Made by a program: the position numbers and the translations under genes. 20,386 nucleotides of DNA, taken from Ascoidea tarda (nom. inval.). Lineage: Eukaryota > Ascomycota > Saccharomycetes > Ascoideales > Ascoideaceae. Positions 14,634 to 20,386 of this stretch are shown piece after piece; the stretch's first letter is position 1, and each line of letters opens with the position of its first letter. The notes beneath the pieces are model-generated. The model made no database searches, was not told the origin of the DNA, and saw nothing but the letters and a program-made list of their open reading frames with translations. The DNA is taken from assembly GCA_030560485.1 (NCBI GenBank), contig JAKTTS010000284.1:1-20386 (forward strand), in the 5' to 3' direction.

Positions 14634-15053
14634 CCATTTCTCGCTCCACAAGCTTGCACATTTTGTAACCACAAACATACCCCAGCGAACACTCGCCGGA
14701 AGCTCAAACAACGACATTACCACTGATCAGCTCTGCAATCGCTCCTCTCTCAGCTGTTCTGCTCAAGTAGCGTGGTTTCAGGCAGCTATTTTCTCTGATT
14801 TGCCTGGTCCTATCCTCGTTCTGCGACGATTTCTCACTCATTCTGCCCTCTGGCCAGTTTCCAGAGGCTCTCATCCAACAATTTCCATCTGAAACAGAAA
14901 TGACGCATGCAGTGTGTGATGCGCGCAGAGAAGCCCAATGTTGCAGATACATGCCGCGTCCTGATCTGGCAAGAGCAACCGATTGCATTTGCTCAATACA
15001 AATGGTATAAATGGTATAAACTAGCAAAAGCTTCTCATTCATCTACAGCACTC

Positions 15054-18000
15054 TTAGCCTCGTTGCTGCTGGCCCTCGATGAAAGACATTGCTTCATCCC
15101 TGTTGATTTCGCTCACCCTGGAGATCTTGTTGTTGAACATCACACCAAAGAACTTGTCTGCCACTTGCAACATCTCAGACCTGAAAGTCGTGCAAATAAA
15201 CTGTGCACTTTCTGACAACTCGTTGATCAACGAAGCAACTGCTGTTCTGTACTGAGCATCGAGATTGGCATCGATTTCGTCAAACAAATAAAATGGTGCT
15301 GGGTCGCACTTCTGAATGGCCAAGATTAGTGCAATCGCGCATAGCGATTTCTGTCCTCCTGATAATTGCTCAATTCTCTGTTGTTCATCCGATTTGGAAT
15401 TGAATGAAACAGAAATAGAAACTCCAATATAATTATCAAGTATAGAATCAAGTTTATCATTATCTTCACCATTACTATTCCCATTTCCATTTTCATTCCC
15501 ATTTCCATTATTTGCCTTTTTTTGTATGATCAATTTTCCTGCACCTGTAGGAACCAATTTCTCAAAGATCTCAGAAAATCCCTTCGAGACTTGTCCAAAT
15601 GTCCGACTAATTGCATTATCCTTTCTTTCTTCCAATGCGGTTATCAACTCCTCAATAGATTTTTTTGATCGATCAGATTCTTTTCGACGTTCCACAAGAT
15701 TATCCCGTTGTTTTGTAAAATTATTATACTGCCCTAGCGCCTTCTTATTTACATGACTGTATTTGCTCAACTCTTTAGTCACTTGATTCAATTTTCTTAA
15801 AAGTCTGTCTCCATTCATTTCAGAATATTTTTTGGAAAATGCCTCTTCTGGCAAAACCCCCAATTCTCTTATTTTTCTTTGAATATCGTCTCGTCTTTTG
15901 ATTAAAACGGATTTCTTGGAAATATTTTTTTCAGAATTCTTTTGAAAATTTTGTAATTTTCTTAAAATACTCCTTTGAGACTCTCTGGCTTTACCCAATA
16001 ATTTCTCCTTTGAACTCAATTCATTATTACTCTCTTCTAATTCATCACCTATCTCTTTAACTCGTTTACTTACCGTCTTGACTTGTTTTTTCAATGTTTC
16101 CAACTTCACTCTTTGTGTTTCAAGTTCTTTGTCCATCTTTTCTTTAAAATCGACTTGAGATCCCATTTCAATTCCCAGAAGCCCTCTAAGACCTCCGGTT
16201 TTCCCATTTCCTAATAAAATCGAATCTCTTCGAGGATATAAATTCTCATTTAAATCTGCTTCAATCGTTGTAACTTGGCTCTCTTGTTGGGACAATTCGT
16301 TTGCTACTTTGTCCAACTCTTTTTCTGATTTTAAAACATTTAAATTCAATTCATTCAATTCTGAAACCTCTTTGGAATCTAACGCTTGGTTAAATGTACT
16401 CCTAATCTCATTTTCGTATTCACTCTTTTGCGATTGAATTTGAATGTCACTTATCTCTAAGTTTTCAATCATTGATCGTAATGAGTTAATATTCTCCTTT
16501 ATTATCATTTCATTATTCTTCAACTTTAATAATTCAACCTTTAATGGCTCCCTTTCACTTCTCAATTTTTCAAATCTCGCTGCTTTTAAATTAACCTCAG
16601 AATTCACCTCGGTTATCCTTTTATCGATTCTCTCTATTTTTTTAACAATCTCATTTAACCCTCTCTCAGATTCATTTGTCTCTATCTTTCTTCGACGTTG
16701 TGCATTTAGCGCATCTATTCTAGATCTCTTTTGATCTCTATAACCACCAGTCAACACTCCTCTCTTATCTGCTCGATCTCCATCAAGCGTAATCGCTGTC
16801 AACTTGTATTCTCTTGCTATTTCAGATCCTCTTTCTAATGATATTGCAACAACACTCCGACTGAAAACCTGTTTAACCGCTACTGAAAACTGTTCATCAT
16901 ATACTATCTTTTTAATTAATGGAACGCAATCATTACTATTAGGATACATAACATCCTTGGGCTTTAATCGATTCAATGGCATGAATGTCACTCTGCCGGC
17001 TTTAGATCGAACTAATTCTTCCATCACCGTTGATGCTGTATGATCATTATCAACAACAACATGAAATAATGAGTTTCCTGCAATAACTTCAACCGCTGTT
17101 TTATATTTCTCATTAACTTCGATCAATTCCCCAAGAGGCCCATAAACTCCAACAAGACCAAGTCTTGAAACAATTTTTTTAACCGCCAGTAACCCAGAGG
17201 CTTGGGAACTATCCATTGTCTCAGATACTGATCTATTAGCTTTTGAAAGCTCTTCATTTACAGAATCTACTATTGCTCTTTGACGAGCCTCTTCCCTCCA
17301 TAGATTTTTACGATCGTCTAGTAAATTTGTATATTTGTCTTTGACTTCATTTAATATATTAGATGCTTCTTCAAGTCTTTTATGAGCCTCTGCCGAATTT
17401 AGTGACAGCTCTAAATTTCCAATTTGAGATATTATATCACGCAAATTGTTTTCATTTTGTAAAAGATCATCTTTTGATGATGATAAAGCTCTATTTTTTA
17501 AACTCAGTTGAGAGTTTAGTTCATCAATCTTTTTTTTAAGCCAAGCATCTCTTTCCTTTTTGGATTTAAAAGTTGAAAAACGATTTTGTTTTGAATATAA
17601 GGCTCTCTGTCTAGTTATTAAGCCATTTAATTTTAGTCTTAATTCTTTTTCCTTGAGCGATGTTTGTTCAACCGATGGTTTTAATTGAGCCAATTTTTGC
17701 TCTTTCTCTTTAATAGCTTTTTCGAGTCTTTTTTTTGTCAAAGATTCTATTTCAGATTGATTGGAAATGCTTTTGGATGTCTTTTCTAATTCCTGAATTT
17801 CTGCATTAATCTCAGCAATTTCTTTTAATACCGAATGTAATTCTGATTCTGATTGTTCTTTGTCAACTTTAAGTATATTTATTGAAGATCTTAATTCCGA
17901 AAGTGTTTCTTCCAATTGAGGAATAACTGCTTCTCTTTTTTCTAAATCGTTTATAAATTTACTCGAGCCATCAATTTGTGTAGTATATTCATCGTCAATT

Positions 18001-18790
18001 GCCTCGACTGAATCATTTATGGATGTCAATTCACGATCATAAAGTGAATACTCACAACATTTTTTGTCATTTTCTAAAGACTGGAAAGTCTTCAACTCAT
18101 CCTTTTCAGAGTCCAAGTCTGCCAATCTTTCTTCAATAAAGGTCAACATTTCGTCAATTTCCTTTCTTTGTTTATTTGTTGAAGCCATTTCTTTTAAAGA
18201 CTGTTTCAATCTTTGTTCAAAGACTTTGGCACCAGCAACTTCTTTTAGTAATTGCAAACGTTCGGGATCTTTCGAATTTGTCAATGCAGTAATTTTACCT
18301 TGTGGAACAATATAGTAAGGATTTGAACGAGAAAAACCTGCGCTCTCTAGTAAATTCATAATATCAGTTCTTTGAGCAGACTTGTGGTTCAAGGAGTAAT
18401 CATCTTTTTTCAAACCAATTGTTCTACGGCTAACAACTTCAGTTTCATCCAATGGAAATCTTTTGTCAGAGTTATCAAAATAAATTTCAACATAAGCAGA
18501 CATCACAGTGCCAGAACCCTCATGGATCAAACCCTGACGTTCCTCTCTGGACATCTGAGTGTAAGCATCGGATAGAACAAATCTAATTGCAGTGAAAAAA
18601 TTGGATTTCCCTGAACCATTTCTCCCAACTACAACATTATGATGGGGAGAGAAGGCATCAATGATGGTGGCATTCTTGTAGGTTTTAAACCCTTGAATAA
18701 CAATCTAAAGCGGCAGTGTTAGTAACTATGGCTAAACAGGCACTTAAGCAATGGCATACAAGTGGGTATACACACCTTTTTAATATACAT
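15054..18790 (-). CDS. SMC3: Smc3 cohesin ATPase, two exons (15054..18704 and 18776..18790)
   Basis: Spliced, the gene encodes 1221 residues (yeast Smc3: 1230). Exon 1 is 15 nt (MYIKK). Exon 2 continues IVIQGFKTYKN and carries Walker A GRNGSGKS (32-39), which would be lost if translation began at Met56. The adjacent lysines K104/K105 in GLKKDDY match the Eco1 acetylation sites. Long coiled coils flank the hinge (about 510-665, ending in AITLDGDRADKRGVLTGGY). The C-terminal head has the signature LSGGQ (1119-1123) and Walker B with FDEID around D1147/E1148. A hydrophilic Asn/Gly insert (NGNGNENGNGNSNG) precedes the signature. Smc3 pairs with Smc1 and Scc1 to hold sister chromatids together. 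The promoter has MCB and SCB-like motifs, fitting G1/S control. Codon 511 is a rare CTG. Gene identity and intron are both very secure. Confidence 0.96.
18705..18775 (-). other. 71-nt spliceosomal intron in SMC3
   Basis: Read on the minus strand, the intron opens with GTGTGT (18775-18770), a variant of the yeast GTATGT donor. It has a perfect TACTAAC branch point (18724-18718, branch A at 18719) and ends in CTTTAG (acceptor G at 18705), 14 nt past the branch A. Removing it joins AAG to ATT in phase 0 and gives MYIKKIVIQGFKTYKN, which matches the near-invariant Smc3 N-terminus. Its position after five codons is typical of yeast introns. Confidence 0.95.
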
Positions 18791-18880
18791 GATTGCATTA
18801 TATTCGCAAAGCTGATCTGGAGAGGTAACTCGAGAGTTATTTTGGTGCTTGGATATTATCGTCTCGTTTTGTTTGGAACG

Positions 18881-18905
18881 ACGCGTTTTACCTAGCTTTT
18901 CGCGT
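18881..18905. promoter_or_regulatory. MCB and SCB/MBF-type cell-cycle boxes upstream of SMC3
   Basis: ACGCGT (18881-18886) is a perfect MCB, 91-96 bp upstream of the SMC3 ATG. On the minus strand 18905-18897 reads ACGCGAAAA, which fits the SCB core CRCGAAA and MBF-preferred sites. Paired G1/S boxes this close to the ATG fit the known late-G1 expression of cohesin genes in yeast. Binding is inferred. Confidence 0.72.
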
Positions 18906-18948
18906 CTTCGCTGTAAAGGCGGGCTTCTCACGGCCTAAAAGAGATCTC

Positions 18949-18983
18949 TGCAGTGGATTGCAGATGTTTGCAGTTACATGCAG
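18949..18983. repeat. Four TGCAG motifs at exact 10-bp spacing
   Basis: TGCAG begins at 18949, 18959, 18969 and 18979, with different intervening bases each time, so this is a phased motif array rather than a simple tandem repeat. It lies 160-195 bp upstream of the SMC3 ATG, and all copies face the same side of the helix. Confidence 0.8.
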
Positions 18984-19466
18984 CTCCAGCGTGCTTGTGT
19001 AATCAAATCGTAGAGAGAAACACCAACCATTGATTGAAGCTTTATATATCCACCAGCTATGTCGAGAAAAGTAGCTGCTTTTTTGATTTCTCATAATATT
19101 TTGATAAGCTCTTCTTAGCATAGCACTGGATCCTGTTAAAGTAGCAGGTCCGATTCATGTTGCTTCTCCTGTTCATAACAACGCATAAACGCTAGCTCAT
19201 TTGATAGTTCAATTAAGTTTCCGTTGGCTGTAGTGGCGAATTGAATTATAAATGGCGATTATTTCTTTGTGTTTATCTAAGCTCAACAGAACTATAATCA
19301 CAAACGTTAAACTGTAGTTAGAAAATTCTCAATTGACTGAAGGGCGTGTGCAATTGGACAGAGTTTCACACGTCTATAAAACCGAGAAACTACAGCCAGA
19401 ATACTAACAGAAATAGTCTTCAATGAATAAATCGCATTGCAATGTCATTACAAAAAGTACATAGAA

Positions 19467-20369
19467 TCATTTAAGACCAAACTGGTTCTTGAATATGACT
19501 TCGTTGGACAATGGGTCAGCAGCAATCACAAACTCTCTCTTCTTGATCTTTCTCTTGAGGGCGTTGTCAGCTCGTTCTCTTGCAGCAATAGCTTCTTGTT
19601 GTTTGAGTTGGCTTCTGACCACATTTGGGCTGACATACTCTTTGTTTTCATATATCTTCTTTCCACCAAACGAGCCTTGCAATACAACTATCAAGTTCAT
19701 GACAAATCTGGGTCCAATTTCCACCAATGACAAATCGTCAGTCTTCAACTCCCCTTTACTTTGATTGTCAAAATTGTGTTCGGCAGCAGCAGTTTCGCTT
19801 ATTTGATAATTCCTAACCCAGATTTTATTATCAACAATAGTGAATGTCATAACATGATCAATAAATGGTTTTCGTTTTTTGCAGCTCAAGGGAACACCAA
19901 AAGCTTGGATGAACAATTCTTTAGCTATGGAAAAATGTATGCTTTGATCAAATTTCTTATCAAATGATAAAACTGGTCTGGATCCCTTTAAACAGTTTCC
20001 TCTAAAATTTAATTCGTCCAATGTGTGAATATTTTGAATATGGAATTTTAATGTGGGTCCAAATTCAGGCTTGGATAACCATAAATACAAATCTTGATGT
20101 TTTCTTGCTTCAAAATATAGTATATTATTGCAATTGTACAAGTCGGCAATTTCGTTCAATTCATCCAATCTTTTTTTTGAATCAACTTTGCTTTCTTTCT
20201 TTGAATGAGGCAATAAACTTATTAAATCATTAATTAAATGGCGATGTCTATACGTTACTCCTCTTGATGATATAATCAACACTTTTTGTTTATTGATGGA
20301 GCTCTGTTTAGCTGATGTTTTAATTTTTGATGATGATTTCTCGGACAATGCCTTGAATATAGCTGACAT
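19467..20369 (-). CDS. BRX1: Brx1, Brix-domain 60S ribosome assembly factor
   Basis: The 300-residue protein is Brx1 (S. cerevisiae 291 aa), a nucleolar factor that works with Ebp2 in early pre-60S particles and 27S pre-rRNA processing. The Brix domain runs from about 28 (KVLIISSRGVTYRHRHLINDL) to about 235. It includes the conserved stretches NNILYFEARKHQDLYLWLSKPEFGP (broken here as NNILYFEARKH, then DLYLWLSKP), FHIQNIHTLDELNFRGNCLK and IDHVMTFTIVDNKIWVRNYQ. The C-terminal tail (about 255-300) is Arg/Lys-rich and ends in the conserved NEVIFKNQFGLK. The start at 20369 matches the family N-terminus, leaving only 17 bp of upstream sequence in the window, so the promoter cannot be assessed. Confidence 0.96.
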   Translation of the reverse strand: MSAIFKALSEKSSSKIKTSAKQSSINKQKVLIISSRGVTYRHRHLINDLISLLPHSKKESKVDSKKRLDELNEIADLYNCNNILYFEARKHQDLYLWLSKPEFGPTLKFHIQNIHTLDELNFRGNCLKGSRPVLSFDKKFDQSIHFSIAKELFIQAFGVPLSCKKRKPFIDHVMTFTIVDNKIWVRNYQISETAAAEHNFDNQSKGELKTDDLSLVEIGPRFVMNLIVVLQGSFGGKKIYENKEYVSPNVVRSQLKQQEAIAARERADNALKRKIKKREFVIAADPLSNEVIFKNQFGLK

Positions 20370-20386
20370 GATGTGGAAATTGTTTA

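Larger units (their letters stand above)
14187..15053. other. GAS5 upstream region and SMC3 3' flank, partly GC-rich
   Basis: This 867-bp spacer lies between two minus-strand genes, so it holds the GAS5 promoter (left part) and the SMC3 3' UTR (right part). The left third is AT-rich with a GATTAT repeat. The part from about 14480 to 15050 is near half G+C, unlike the other 3' flanks in the window. It contains two short tandem duplications (14543-14572 and 14612-14633), a perfect 7-bp hairpin (14847-14867) and overlapping ORFs of 112 (minus) and 102 (plus) residues that resemble no protein I know. I call no gene here. Confidence 0.5.
18791..19466. promoter_or_regulatory. SMC3 promoter and BRX1 3' flank
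   Basis: This 676-bp spacer contains the SMC3 promoter at its left end, with MCB and SCB-like sites at 18881-18905 and four TGCAG motifs spaced exactly 10 bp apart at 18949-18983. The right part is the BRX1 3' flank. A 77-residue minus-strand frame (18888-19121) overlaps the promoter motifs and resembles nothing known, so I do not call it. On the plus strand, TATAAA (19375-19380) and a TACTAAC (19402-19408) occur by themselves without a matching donor or conserved frame. Confidence 0.6.

Noticed and set aside
14704-15042. Minus-strand 112-residue reading frame between GAS5 and SMC3
   Set aside because: The composition is unlike the other proteins here, no family is recognisable, and a 102-residue plus-strand frame overlaps it. 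GC-rich DNA lacks stops by chance, so it is covered only as part of the GC-rich island.
18719-18931. Minus-strand 70-residue frame containing MYIKK as a separate small gene
   Set aside because: Its end is the SMC3 first exon read through into the intron; the upstream part is promoter.
18888-19121. Minus-strand 77-residue frame upstream of SMC3
   Set aside because: It overlaps the SMC3 promoter motifs, resembles no known family and could easily occur by chance.
19137-19166. Possible tRNA B box (GGTCCGATTCA)
   Set aside because: The flanking bases do not form a T-arm stem, and there is no A box or acceptor pairing at the right distance.
19375-19440. Plus-strand TATAAA, TACTAAC and ATG in a row, suggesting an intron-bearing gene antisense to BRX1
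   Set aside because: No GTATGT-like donor lies at a sensible distance, and the downstream frames are antisense shadows of the strongly conserved BRX1.

Overview
This window is ordinary chromosomal DNA from an ascomycetous budding yeast (Saccharomycotina). Genes are compact, mostly intronless and AT-rich. The one intron I can see has a perfect TACTAAC branch point. Every recognisable product is a core fungal protein. CTG codons are very rare: I found only LMO1 codon 40, RQT4 codon 213 and SMC3 codon 511. None sits at a position I know to be invariant, so the window does not settle whether CTG means Leu, Ser or Ala here, and I do not assign a genus.

The minus strand from the left holds SCP160 (KH-repeat RNA-binding, polysome-associated), PAM16 (mitochondrial import motor) and RQT4 (ribosome-quality-control trigger factor with a TRIP4-type zinc finger). 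A GC-rich divergent promoter then separates RQT4 from LMO1 on the plus strand (ELMO/CED-12 homologue). LMO1 converges on an unidentified Lys-rich gene (minus), with a 9-copy 10-bp A-tract repeat between them. That Lys-rich gene diverges from a WDR89-like WD40 gene (plus), and an RRPE-type ribosome-biogenesis motif lies between the two. The WD40 gene converges on a GAS5-type beta-1,3-glucanosyltransferase (minus). SMC3 (cohesin) and BRX1 (60S ribosome assembly) follow on the minus strand.

The main annotation correction concerns SMC3. Its apparent ORF lacks the N-terminus and Walker A motif. A 71-nt intron (18705..18775) joins a 15-nt first exon to the rest and restores a full 1221-residue protein. 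The SMC3 promoter carries MCB and SCB/MBF motifs, consistent with G1/S expression.

The genes do not form a pathway, although several serve translation or ribosome assembly (SCP160, RQT4, BRX1, perhaps the Lys-rich gene). I found no tRNA, transposon, virus-like element or CRISPR array, and no evidence for a new multi-gene system. The points worth a second look are small-scale: the hidden mini-exon, helically phased repeats, GC gradients and a strong C-over-G skew inside LMO1, an unusually GC-rich stretch beside the SMC3 3' end, and candidate RNA elements in 3' flanks.
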